Positions 1-5,420 of a DNA stretch of 9,765 bases are shown piece by piece (within the stretch, counting starts at the first letter, position 1; each line of letters starts with the position of its first letter). The stretch is from Chloroflexota bacterium. GTDB lineage: Archaea; Iainarchaeota; Iainarchaeia; Iainarchaeales; GCA-2688035. Where the stretch lies: positions 1 through 9,765 of the forward strand of contig DAOWAC010000023.1 in assembly GCA_030634785.1 (NCBI GenBank). The letters are read 5' to 3'. The position numbers were made by a program, and so were the translations under genes. The notes beneath the pieces are model-generated. The model did not search any database. It was not told the DNA's origin and saw nothing but the letters and a program-made list of their open reading frames with translations.

Positions 1-2
1 AA

Positions 3-191
3 TACCTTACTGAAACCACTTCCCAAAAGCTTACAAGACAAGATGGGCTAATACCAAAAGCGTTTGGAAAAGCAATTGCAAAAAGAATACAGGAACATAT
101 CAAAACAGGAAAGCCATACCAGTTCATCGAAAGAGGCAATATTCGAAAAAATGCAAAAAAAGCAAAAATAAGAAAAGCCAGACGGAAGTAA
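3..191 (+). CDS. C-terminal end of an unidentified protein (5' truncated)
   Basis: An open frame enters from the left edge and runs 62 codons to a TAA at 189-191. The visible protein begins YLTETTSQKL, contains DGLIPKAFGKAIAKRIQEH and TGKPYQFIERGN, and ends in a strongly basic tail rich in Lys, Arg and Ala (about the last 20 residues). The composition and A-rich codon choice match the other genes here, so this looks like a real gene and not a chance frame. The other two forward frames are soon closed or give low-complexity translations. I do not recognise the family. The basic tail would suit nucleic-acid or membrane-surface contact, but that is only inference. It converges on the PadR-like gene, with 10 nt between the two stop codons. 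Confidence 0.6.
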   Translation, partial: YLTETTSQKLTRQDGLIPKAFGKAIAKRIQEHIKTGKPYQFIERGNIRKNAKKAKIRKARRK

Positions 192-201
192 AAACAATGC
201 T

Positions 202-522
202 CTAGCCAACCATTTCAATGGTTAATTCAAGTTTCTTTTTTGCCTCTTTCAAAAGCTCTTTTCCAGAAACAGTAATGCTGTAAACGCTTCTGTTACCCTC
301 ACGCTTGACTTTTACAAAACCGTGCTTTTTAAGCTTATACAAAACGACATAAACAGAAACATTTCCAGGAAGAAAACCAAACTTTGTTTCAACCTTTTTT
401 CTCAAAACATAGGCATGGCTTGGCTTTTTCTTCAGCATGCTTAAAAGGTAAATCCACAAAAGCTCAATTCCAAGCTTTCGCTTCAATCTTTCAATCTCCC
501 TGCTGTCTTTACCACCCGCCAT
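202..522 (-). CDS. PadR-like winged-helix transcriptional regulator
   Basis: A 106-residue protein, roughly the size of a stand-alone PadR-type winged helix. After a charged N-terminus (residues 1-17), helix LGIELLWIYLLSMLKKKPSH leads into AYVLRKKVETKFGF, then a recognition-helix region (NVSVYVVLYKLKKHGFVKV) and a wing with GNRSVYSITVSGKELL. This follows the PadR order: helix with 'LL.KKPSHAY.L', helix with 'Y..L.KL...G.V', then 'R.Y.IT..G...L'. The C-terminal helix is short, so dimerisation may resemble the small PadR-s2 type. The ATG at 520-522 lies about 29 nt from the centre of an upstream TATA element, so the transcript is probably leaderless. The gene is divergent from inositol-1-phosphate synthase, and PadR-type proteins often repress themselves and a divergent neighbour. 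The family call is from motif shape only; MarR/ArsR-like winged helices are the alternative. Confidence 0.8.
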   Translation of the reverse strand: MAGGKDSREIERLKRKLGIELLWIYLLSMLKKKPSHAYVLRKKVETKFGFLPGNVSVYVVLYKLKKHGFVKVKREGNRSVYSITVSGKELLKEAKKKLELTIEMVG

Positions 523-543
523 TGCTACATAAGAGATGCGAAA

Positions 544-563
544 GTTTTATATATATAAAATAG
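544..563. promoter_or_regulatory. Palindrome 1 over the TATA box of the PadR-like gene
   Basis: TTTTATATATATAAAA (545-560) is a perfect 16-nt palindrome, preceded by G and followed by TAG. It contains the only plausible TATA box for the minus-strand PadR-like gene, about 29 nt from its ATG. It is repeated almost exactly 35 bp away at 579-598. A repressor bound here would block TBP. That it is a PadR operator is inference. Confidence 0.55.
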
Positions 564-578
564 CTAAGATATACAATT

Positions 579-598
579 GTTTTATAGTTATAAAATAG
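579..598. promoter_or_regulatory. Palindrome 2 over the TATA box of inositol-1-phosphate synthase
   Basis: TTTTATAGTTATAAAA (580-595) has perfect 7-nt arms around a GT centre. It is preceded by G and followed by TAG exactly as in palindrome 1, giving 18 of 20 identical positions. TTATAAAAT at 588-596 is the likely TATA box of the plus-strand gene, 29 nt before the GTG at 621 and 41 nt before the ATG at 633. Confidence 0.55.
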
Positions 599-632
599 TT
601 TATGGTTGTAAATCTGGAGTGTGGTTTTTGAA

Positions 633-1742
633 ATGACTGAAAAAATAAAGGTAGCTGTTGCAGGAATAGGAAATTGTGCAAGCTCTTTAATTCAGGGAGT
701 AGAATTTTACAAAAACATTAAGGACGGAGACAAGCTTGTACCAGGACTCATGCACAATGTTTTGGGCGGTTATAAGATTTCAGACATTGAGTTTGTTGCA
801 GCATTTGACGTTGACAAAAGAAAGGTTGGAAAGCCGTTGAACAAGGCAATTTTTGAAAAACCAAACAACACAATTGTTTTTCAAGAAGAAATTCCAAAAT
901 GGGGCGATGTAATAGTGCAAAAAGGACCTGTTTTGGACGGGGTGGCAGACCACATGATTGAATACCCTGAAGATGTTTCTTTCAGAGTGGATGAAACACA
1001 AAAGCCTGTTGATGTAATAAAAGTGCTTAAGGAAAGCGGTGCAGAAATTTTAATGAACTATATGCCGGTTGGCTCACAAAAGGCAACCGAATACTATGCA
1101 CAGGCTGCACTTGACACTGGCTGTGCATTTTTAAACTGCATGCCTGTTTTTATTGTTTCAGAGCCAGACTGGGAAAAAAAGTTTGCTGAAAAAGGAATTC
1201 CTTGCGCAGGAGACGATATAAAGGCACAAATTGGAGCAACTATTACCCACAGAACGCTTGCAAAACTGTTTGACGACAGAGGAGTAAAAATCACAGGAAC
1301 CTACCAGTTGAACGTGGGGGGCAATACTGATTTTTTGAACATGGCAAGGCATGGAAGACTTAAGTCAAAAAGAATTTCAAAAACAGAGTCAGTACAAAGC
1401 AATCTGCGTGTTCCGCTTGCAGCAGACAGGGTTCACATTGGCCCAAGCGATTACGTGCCGTGGATGAAAGACAACAAGGTTTGTTTTTGCAGAATTGAAG
1501 GCGAAAAGTTTGGAGGAATTCCTACAAACATCGAACTAAGGCTTTCAGTTGAAGATTCGCCAAACAGTGCAGGCTGCACAATTGACGGCATAAGATGCTT
1601 AAAGCTTGCATTGGACAGGGGCATTGCAGGAAAGCTGGAAAGCATTAGTGCATACATAATGAAGCACCCGCCACACCAGTACTCTGACCCAATTGCAAGA
1701 GAAATGGTTGAAGAATACATCAAGGGCGCAAGGGAAAAATAA
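633..1742 (+). CDS. ino1: myo-inositol-1-phosphate synthase
   Basis: Converts glucose 6-phosphate to L-myo-inositol 1-phosphate in an NAD-dependent oxidation-aldol-reduction, in the cytoplasm. At 369 residues it matches the short prokaryotic/archaeal form. Visible motifs: Rossmann glycine loop VAVAGIGNCASS (residues 7-18), FDVDKRKVG (59-66 region), NYMPVGSQKATEYYA (142-156), and the family signatures GDDIKAQIGAT (193-203), NVGGNTDF (227-234) and KSKRISKTE (244-252), which carries catalytic lysines. The start is a choice: the ATG at 633 gives a typical N-terminus MTEKIKVAVAG, with GGAG at 616-619 rather far upstream. An in-frame GTG at 621 adds four residues and fits the 29-nt TATA spacing seen elsewhere in the window. 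The next gene would use the product for inositol lipid synthesis. The promoter carries a palindrome shared with the divergent PadR-like gene. Confidence 0.95.
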   Translation: MTEKIKVAVAGIGNCASSLIQGVEFYKNIKDGDKLVPGLMHNVLGGYKISDIEFVAAFDVDKRKVGKPLNKAIFEKPNNTIVFQEEIPKWGDVIVQKGPVLDGVADHMIEYPEDVSFRVDETQKPVDVIKVLKESGAEILMNYMPVGSQKATEYYAQAALDTGCAFLNCMPVFIVSEPDWEKKFAEKGIPCAGDDIKAQIGATITHRTLAKLFDDRGVKITGTYQLNVGGNTDFLNMARHGRLKSKRISKTESVQSNLRVPLAADRVHIGPSDYVPWMKDNKVCFCRIEGEKFGGIPTNIELRLSVEDSPNSAGCTIDGIRCLKLALDRGIAGKLESISAYIMKHPPHQYSDPIAREMVEEYIKGAREK

Positions 1743-1798
1743 AAAGCCTTTTACTGTTGCAAAAGCCTTGGGAAAAGGACAAGAAAAGCCTTTCCTTG

Positions 1799-1812
1799 CA
1801 TTTTTATTTTTG
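1799..1812 (+). terminator. T-rich tract after inositol-1-phosphate synthase
   Basis: ATTTTTATTTTTGG follows a weak inverted repeat (GGAAAAGG 1770-1777 with CCTTTCC 1788-1794, one bulged A). U-rich tracts are the usual archaeal termination signal. The stretch before it contains AAAAGCCTT three times (1741-1749, 1760-1768, 1783-1791). A TATA-like element for the next gene follows directly, so the two lipid genes may be separate transcripts. Confidence 0.4.
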
Positions 1813-1817
1813 GCAAA

Positions 1818-1828
1818 ATCTATATTAA
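1818..1828 (+). promoter_or_regulatory. TATA-like element of the CDP-alcohol phosphotransferase
   Basis: ATCTATATTAA is centred about 29 nt before the ATG at 1852. A GGAG (1836-1839) lies between them, but 12 nt from the ATG, long for a Shine-Dalgarno, so leaderless or very short-leader initiation is likely. Confidence 0.5.
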
Positions 1829-1851
1829 GGAAAAAGGAGTTGTTTTACTGA

Positions 1852-2448
1852 ATGCTTTACAAAAACAGGAAAAAGTTCAGCAATCTTTCAGTAAAAATCG
1901 GAATTCTGTTCAGCAAAATTCCTCTGACGCCAAACCAGTGGACAATTTTTTCGCTTGTTCCCGCAATTGTTGCAGTTTACTTTCTTTCACAGCAGGATTT
2001 TTTGCTTGCAGGCGGCCTTTTTATTATTGCGGGCTTTTTGGATATGGTTGACGGTGCAGTAGCCAGAGTCACCGGGAGAACAAGCAGGTTTGGGGCATAC
2101 CTTGACACAATTGTTGACCGGTATGTTGAAGCAATTGTGGTCTTTGGTCTTTTGTTTGTTGGCTTGCCTGGCTTTTACATTCCGGCATATGCTTGGATTT
2201 TTCTCTACCTTTTTGGAAGCATGATGACAACTTATGCAAAGTCTGCTGCAAAAGAAAAAGAACTTATCCCTGACGGCAAGGAACTGAAAGGCGGCATCCT
2301 TGAAAGGGCTGAAAGAATGATAATTTTATTCATTGGAATCGTTGCCGCGGCATTCAACCCAATGTACCTAACCTATGTGATTGTTGCACTTGCAATTCTT
2401 ACAAACATAAGTACACTGCAAAGAATTTGGATTGCACAAAAAAGTTAA
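1852..2448 (+). CDS. CDP-alcohol phosphotransferase, probable archaetidylinositol-phosphate synthase
   Basis: An integral membrane enzyme of 198 residues. The full CDP-alcohol phosphotransferase signature is present: D64-x2-D67-G68-x2-A71-R72-x8-G81-x3-D85-x3-D89 (LDMVDGAVAR, then FGAYLDTIVDR). These aspartates bind metal and the CDP group. Hydrophobic stretches at about 32-48, 50-64, 92-107, 109-125, 150-168 and 170-187 agree with the six-helix fold. In archaea the family includes archaetidylinositol-phosphate synthase (CDP-archaeol + inositol 1-phosphate), archaetidylglycerol-phosphate and archaetidylserine synthases. The preceding gene makes inositol 1-phosphate, so the first is the best fit. 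The stand-alone length argues against di-myo-inositol-phosphate-phosphate synthase, which is usually fused to a nucleotidyltransferase. An in-frame TTG at 1840 is closed by a stop, so the ATG at 1852 is the start. The phosphatase needed to finish archaetidylinositol is not adjacent. Confidence 0.88.
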   Translation: MLYKNRKKFSNLSVKIGILFSKIPLTPNQWTIFSLVPAIVAVYFLSQQDFLLAGGLFIIAGFLDMVDGAVARVTGRTSRFGAYLDTIVDRYVEAIVVFGLLFVGLPGFYIPAYAWIFLYLFGSMMTTYAKSAAKEKELIPDGKELKGGILERAERMIILFIGIVAAAFNPMYLTYVIVALAILTNISTLQRIWIAQKS

Positions 2449-2462
2449 CAGAAAACAAGTGC

Positions 2463-3098
2463 TTAACTGCATTCTATTTCGATTGTTTTTCCAGTTTGTG
2501 AATCTTGCAATTCCTTGGAAGTTATTCCTGCAGAAACAAGCAGTAATGGAAGCTCTGGCTGGTTTGCCTGTTCTGCAGACTGAACAATTATTTCAAGAAA
2601 GCTTTTTGGAAACTTGCAGGTTTTTTGCGTGTAATCAGTGTGGTCGTAGTAGGAAATAAGACAATTGTTTCCTTCTTCTCCCAAAACAGAAAAAAGCCCT
2701 CCGAATTGACCTGTTAGTTCAAAGGTTGAATTAATGCAGGAAGCCATGTTTTGATTAAAGCAAGCAAGAGCTGCCTTTTCTTCTTCAGAACCTGTTGCCA
2801 TTGCAAGGTTTGTAATATCAATAGAACCACAGCTTAGAACTCCTGGGTTTACAGGAGGTTGTTCTGGAGAGCCTATACAAAGATTTGCAGAAGTTGCCAT
2901 TGAACCATCAGGACATTGAACAAGCTGCTGTTGACCAATTGGCTGTTGATTATCTTGTTGTTGATTGTTTGGTTGTTGGTTGTCTGGTAGCATAATTTCC
3001 TGAGACTGTTCAAGCCCATTTGAATCAGGAGTTGGCATAATACAACCACTTAAGACAAGTGCCGCAACCAATGCAACAATCAAAAATGCTTTTTTCAT
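2463..3098 (-). CDS. Cys-rich lipoprotein with Gln/Asn-rich linker
   Basis: 211 residues from the ATG at 3096-3098. A longer frame begins at 3116, but it puts six extra residues before a textbook signal peptide, and a TATA-like element (3119-3128) sits about 26 nt before the ATG chosen. Signal: MKKAFLIV, a hydrophobic core, then lipobox LSGC with Cys19 as the lipidation site. Residues 40-58 are almost all Gln, Asn, Asp and Pro, a flexible tether off the membrane. The outer domain (about 60-211) carries eight further cysteines (62, 74, 90, 113, 121, 146, 161, 210), an even number that could form four disulfides. I do not recognise the fold. Archaea have lipobox proteins although the modification enzymes are poorly known. 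It lies 27 nt after the ThiI-like gene on the same strand but appears to have its own promoter. It converges on the phosphotransferase gene with a 14-nt gap. Confidence 0.85.
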   Translation of the reverse strand: MKKAFLIVALVAALVLSGCIMPTPDSNGLEQSQEIMLPDNQQPNNQQQDNQQPIGQQQLVQCPDGSMATSANLCIGSPEQPPVNPGVLSCGSIDITNLAMATGSEEEKAALACFNQNMASCINSTFELTGQFGGLFSVLGEEGNNCLISYYDHTDYTQKTCKFPKSFLEIIVQSAEQANQPELPLLLVSAGITSKELQDSQTGKTIEIECS

Positions 3099-3118
3099 GG
3101 TGCTAAAGTAAGGCAAAG

Positions 3119-3128
3119 GAATTATTTA
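3119..3128 (-). promoter_or_regulatory. TATA-like element of the Gln/Asn-rich lipoprotein gene
   Basis: Read on the minus strand it is CTTAAATAATTCC-like, centred about 26 nt before the ATG at 3098 and overlapping the stop codon of the upstream ThiI-like gene. Confidence 0.4.
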
Positions 3129-4037
3129 AGTCTTTTCATTGACAAAAAGCTTCAAAAGATTTGCTTTTTTCTTTTCAGGATAAAGCAAAAGAGGCCTTAG
3201 CACAACAAGGTTTTGTTCTTCATTAAATTTTTTATATTTTACCAAACTCTTGGAATCTGTTTTAGAATCAGCTGTTGCAATTGCTTTGATATTTCTTTCC
3301 TCAAACAAAACAGGCAAATCTTTTTCATTGGTTAAAGCAAATTGTCTATAATCATTAAAAGGAACAAGTTTTGAAATATGTTCTTCAAGCTCTTTTGAAT
3401 TCTTTTTAACAGTTGGAAAAATATTACAACCCCTGTGCATTAACAAAAATGCAGCAGGCAATTCATCTCTCTTGCCTTCAAAAAACATTGCAACCGCACC
3501 CTCTGCTCCGGAAGGCAGACCACCAAGACCCATAACTTGTTCTGTGTAAATGAAAAAATCCTTTTTACTTACTTCAATAAAAATTTCTTTTTCAGGATTT
3601 TTTAACTTTACTTTAAGATTTGGAATTGCTTCCATTACAGCAGCTCCAATTTTTACCTCAAGGTCGCGTGCTAAAAGATTGTTTCCAGTAGACCTTGCAT
3701 CCAAAGCAAACTCGTCTCCTTTTTTTAAGAATTTTTTTGCAAAGGAAACAACCTGTGATTCAATTTCCTCGTACTCTGCTGGTTTGAAATGCTTGGAAAT
3801 TGCTGTTGCATGAATTCCTGAAATTGTTAAAAGCGTCTTTTGTGCATTTTTTGCACTGGAACAAAAGATGTAAAGGCGTCCTCCGCCTCTTACAATTTTG
3901 TCCAATTTGACATTGTTTCTTTTCAGGGAAAATTTTATGCTTTGTTCTAGTTTTTTCGTAAAAAAACGCCTTACAAAAGAACTTTTTAGAGAAATCTCCG
4001 AAGCAGTCTTTAGAAGTAAGCATTCTTGTTCTGTCAT
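3126..4037 (-). CDS. ThiI-like THUMP-domain protein with degenerate PP-loop
   Basis: 303 residues. The N-terminal ferredoxin-like and THUMP domains (about 7-165) follow ThiI closely: ASEISLKSSFVRRFF, GGGRLYIF, ISGIHATA, LDARSTGNN, VKLKNPEKEIFIEV, then the ThiI-type junction MGLGGLPSG (169-177). The THUMP domain binds the tRNA acceptor end. In true ThiI the next segment is the ATP-binding PP-loop SGGFDS, followed by 'LM.RGC'. Here the flanks survive (AVAMF before, AFLLMHRGC at 196-204), but the loop reads FEGKRDEL (186-193) and lacks both glycine pair and serine. A late match to the PP-loop domain persists (IATADSKTDSKSL ... LVVLRPLLLYPEKK). There is no CxxC and no rhodanese domain, and the total is well short of a full ThiI. 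It probably still binds tRNA but should not adenylate U8. The ATG at 4035-4037 is 27 nt from a good TATA box. Confidence 0.85.
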   Translation of the reverse strand: MTEQECLLLKTASEISLKSSFVRRFFTKKLEQSIKFSLKRNNVKLDKIVRGGGRLYIFCSSAKNAQKTLLTISGIHATAISKHFKPAEYEEIESQVVSFAKKFLKKGDEFALDARSTGNNLLARDLEVKIGAAVMEAIPNLKVKLKNPEKEIFIEVSKKDFFIYTEQVMGLGGLPSGAEGAVAMFFEGKRDELPAAFLLMHRGCNIFPTVKKNSKELEEHISKLVPFNDYRQFALTNEKDLPVLFEERNIKAIATADSKTDSKSLVKYKKFNEEQNLVVLRPLLLYPEKKKANLLKLFVNEKT

Positions 4038-4058
4038 AAAATAAGAGGGTAAACAAAG

Positions 4059-4068
4059 CTATAAAAAG
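4059..4068 (-). promoter_or_regulatory. TATA box of the ThiI-like gene
   Basis: Read on the minus strand it is CTTTTTATAG, centred 27 nt before the ATG at 4037, the spacing expected for a leaderless archaeal transcript. Confidence 0.55.
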
Positions 4069-4096
4069 CGTTTTCAATTAAAGAATTATTAACAAC

Positions 4097-4150
4097 TTTT
4101 CTTTTGCAAAAAAAAGTTTTCTTTTGGTACAGCTTTTCTTTTGTAAAAAG
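4097..4150. repeat. Three TTTTCTTTTG repeats between ThiI-like gene and tRNA-Cys
   Basis: The 10-mer TTTTCTTTTG occurs at 4097-4106, 4117-4126 and 4134-4143. The first and third are followed by A-runs and can pair with them as weak hairpins (the third reads TTTTCTTTTGTAAAAAGAAAA-like). The block lies in the divergent space upstream of tRNA-Cys and could be a promoter or binding region; no clear TATA box for the tRNA is visible. It may also simply be low-complexity DNA. Confidence 0.5.
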
Positions 4151-4159
4151 AAAATGTGT

Positions 4160-4230
4160 GCGGGGGTAGCAGAACGGTTATGCACCGGCCTGCAGAGCCG
4201 AGGAAGAGGGTTCGACTCCCTCCCCTCGCT
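4160..4230 (+). tRNA. tRNA-Cys (anticodon GCA)
   Basis: The 71-nt gene folds as a cloverleaf. Acceptor stem GCGGGGG (4160-4166) pairs with CCCTCGC (4223-4229) with one G-U pair; the discriminator base is T (4230), as expected for tRNA-Cys. D arm GCA/TGC has a loop containing GG. The anticodon arm CCGGC - CTGCAGA - GCCG gives anticodon GCA at positions 34-36, with an unpaired C-A at the outer position. T arm GAGGG - TTCGACT - CCCTC (4206-4222) is perfect. CCA is not encoded and there is no intron. The variable loop is four to five nt. The gene sits between a ThiI-like gene on the other strand and a Cys-containing lipoprotein on the same strand. Confidence 0.95.
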
Positions 4231-4237
4231 TGTGAAG

Positions 4238-4247
4238 AATTAAATAG
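4238..4247 (+). promoter_or_regulatory. TATA-like element of the short lipoprotein gene
   Basis: AATTAAATAG is centred about 28 nt before the ATG at 4271 and lies only 7 nt after the tRNA-Cys end, so the lipoprotein seems to be transcribed separately from the tRNA. Confidence 0.45.
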
Positions 4248-4270
4248 TAGAAAAGACTTATAGTAAGTGA

Positions 4271-4708
4271 ATGAAAAGCAAGGTTTTAGTAATCGGGTTA
4301 ATGCTTTTAGCGGTTGTGCTGAGTGGTTGTCTTGAATCATCACCAACAATATATAAGTTGCCAGAAGCAGAAGAATGTGTTGACCTTATTTTTCCAAATT
4401 TTGAAATAACGGTTTTGGAACCAGAATATGCTGGTAACTATGAAATAACTTTTGACTCAACAGATTTTGGAAACGGATGGACTACTGGTCAAAAAACCAT
4501 CCGATGTATGGATAGATTTGACTGGACATTGGGTGAGACGGAGGGTTATCTTTACTGTCGTTGCGCTAAGAGCTCTCAAACAGAGTACAATGATTTTGTG
4601 CTAAAGATTAATAAGCAGTCTCCAGCAGAGGAACAACATATTTCTTTAGTTATTGACCCAAACACTAAATCAATTGTTGAATACGGCTGTTGTGTACCAT
4701 TAAACTAA
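4271..4708 (+). CDS. Small Cys-containing lipoprotein, function unknown
   Basis: 145 residues. The N-terminus is a lipoprotein signal: MKSK, a hydrophobic core VLVIGLMLLAVV, and lipobox LSGC with Cys20. The mature part (about 125 residues) is acidic and looks beta-rich (FEITVLEPEYAGNYEITFDS, HISLVIDP), with six more cysteines at 36, 79, 96, 98, 140 and 141, enough for three disulfides; C96-R-C98 and the adjacent C140-C141 are unusual spacings. I do not recognise the family, and it shows no clear similarity to the other lipoprotein at 2463-3098 apart from the signal and the cysteine content. Codon choice is a little less A-biased than in neighbours such as PEP synthase. The start is fixed by the signal peptide and the TATA spacing. 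It is followed 67 nt later by a four-TM protein on the same strand. Confidence 0.8.
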   Translation: MKSKVLVIGLMLLAVVLSGCLESSPTIYKLPEAEECVDLIFPNFEITVLEPEYAGNYEITFDSTDFGNGWTTGQKTIRCMDRFDWTLGETEGYLYCRCAKSSQTEYNDFVLKINKQSPAEEQHISLVIDPNTKSIVEYGCCVPLN

Positions 4709-4742
4709 TTGACCTTTAGGTGCAAAGCCCTTTTGATAGAAA

Positions 4743-4752
4743 CAATTATTAA
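4743..4752 (+). promoter_or_regulatory. TATA-like element of the four-TM protein gene
   Basis: CAATTATTAA is centred about 28 nt before the ATG at 4776. Confidence 0.4.
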
Positions 4753-4775
4753 GCGGTTTCAAGTAAGCTTTTTGG

Positions 4776-5294
4776 ATGAGTACAAAAAAATTGTGGAAAG
4801 CAATAATGTTTGTTTTGGGATTGTTCTTTTTGCTGCATGCGTTTGGAACATTGCAAATAATAAGTACTGACACAATTGGCACGTTGTTTGGGCTTCAGGC
4901 TACAAACCCTCAAGAGCTTGCCACCGAACTCACACCCCAAATAACATTTCCTATTTTTCTTGTATTTGCTCTCTCAGCAATAGCCATCTTCATAAAATTT
5001 ATTCTTCCTGAAAAAGCAGAGGCAATAAATGCTGTTTTGCATCATTCGATGATTAAAACCTTGCGCATAGGGGCAAGGTATTTGACGTATTGCTTTTGTG
5101 CGGTTTTTGCAATTTTTTTTGTGGTGGTGATTGCGAACGCCCTAAAGCTTTTCACTCAGCCAATAACAGTCAACGCGGCTTTCCTGTTCCTTGCTGTATT
5201 GTGCTTTGATAGTGCACTAAACATTGTTGAAAAATTCATTGCAGCAAAAAGAAAAAGATATTTGACAAAACACGCTTCGCAGGATATTCACTAG
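4776..5294 (+). CDS. Four-TM integral membrane protein, function unknown
   Basis: 172 residues with four hydrophobic segments at about 8-29, 56-77, 102-124 and 130-150. The loop between the first two (30-55) contains Thr, Asn, Gln and Glu and would face outside. The loop between the second and third (78-101) has Glu, Lys, His and Arg, and the C-terminal tail (152-172, KFIAAKRKRYLTKH) is strongly basic, so both should be cytoplasmic by the positive-inside rule. No catalytic or transporter motif is visible and I do not recognise the family. It ends in TAG. It could be coupled functionally to the lipoprotein upstream, but a separate TATA-like element argues against a strict operon. Confidence 0.75.
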   Translation: MSTKKLWKAIMFVLGLFFLLHAFGTLQIISTDTIGTLFGLQATNPQELATELTPQITFPIFLVFALSAIAIFIKFILPEKAEAINAVLHHSMIKTLRIGARYLTYCFCAVFAIFFVVVIANALKLFTQPITVNAAFLFLAVLCFDSALNIVEKFIAAKRKRYLTKHASQDIH

Positions 5295-5420
5295 CTTTAA
5301 ATCAACTTCCCAGTACACTAATTATAATTCGGAGCACAAAACCTGTCGCTCGCTTTATACCCAAAGTTTAAAGCTCTTCCCTCGCTTTTAATCTTTTATT
5401 TTGTATCAGAGGAACCAAAA

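Noticed and set aside
2432..2659. 75-codon plus-strand open frame after the phosphotransferase
   Set aside because: It is antisense to the end of the Cys-rich lipoprotein and has no recognisable feature.
4089..4349. 86-codon minus-strand open frame
   Set aside because: It runs across the tRNA-Cys gene and the start of the lipoprotein; no motif, and the tRNA cloverleaf is unambiguous.
5295..5420. Possible small RNA in the 126-bp spacer before the HAD gene
   Set aside because: It contains CTCGCTTT twice and AT-rich promoter-like DNA, but no stable hairpin or T-run was found that would define an RNA.
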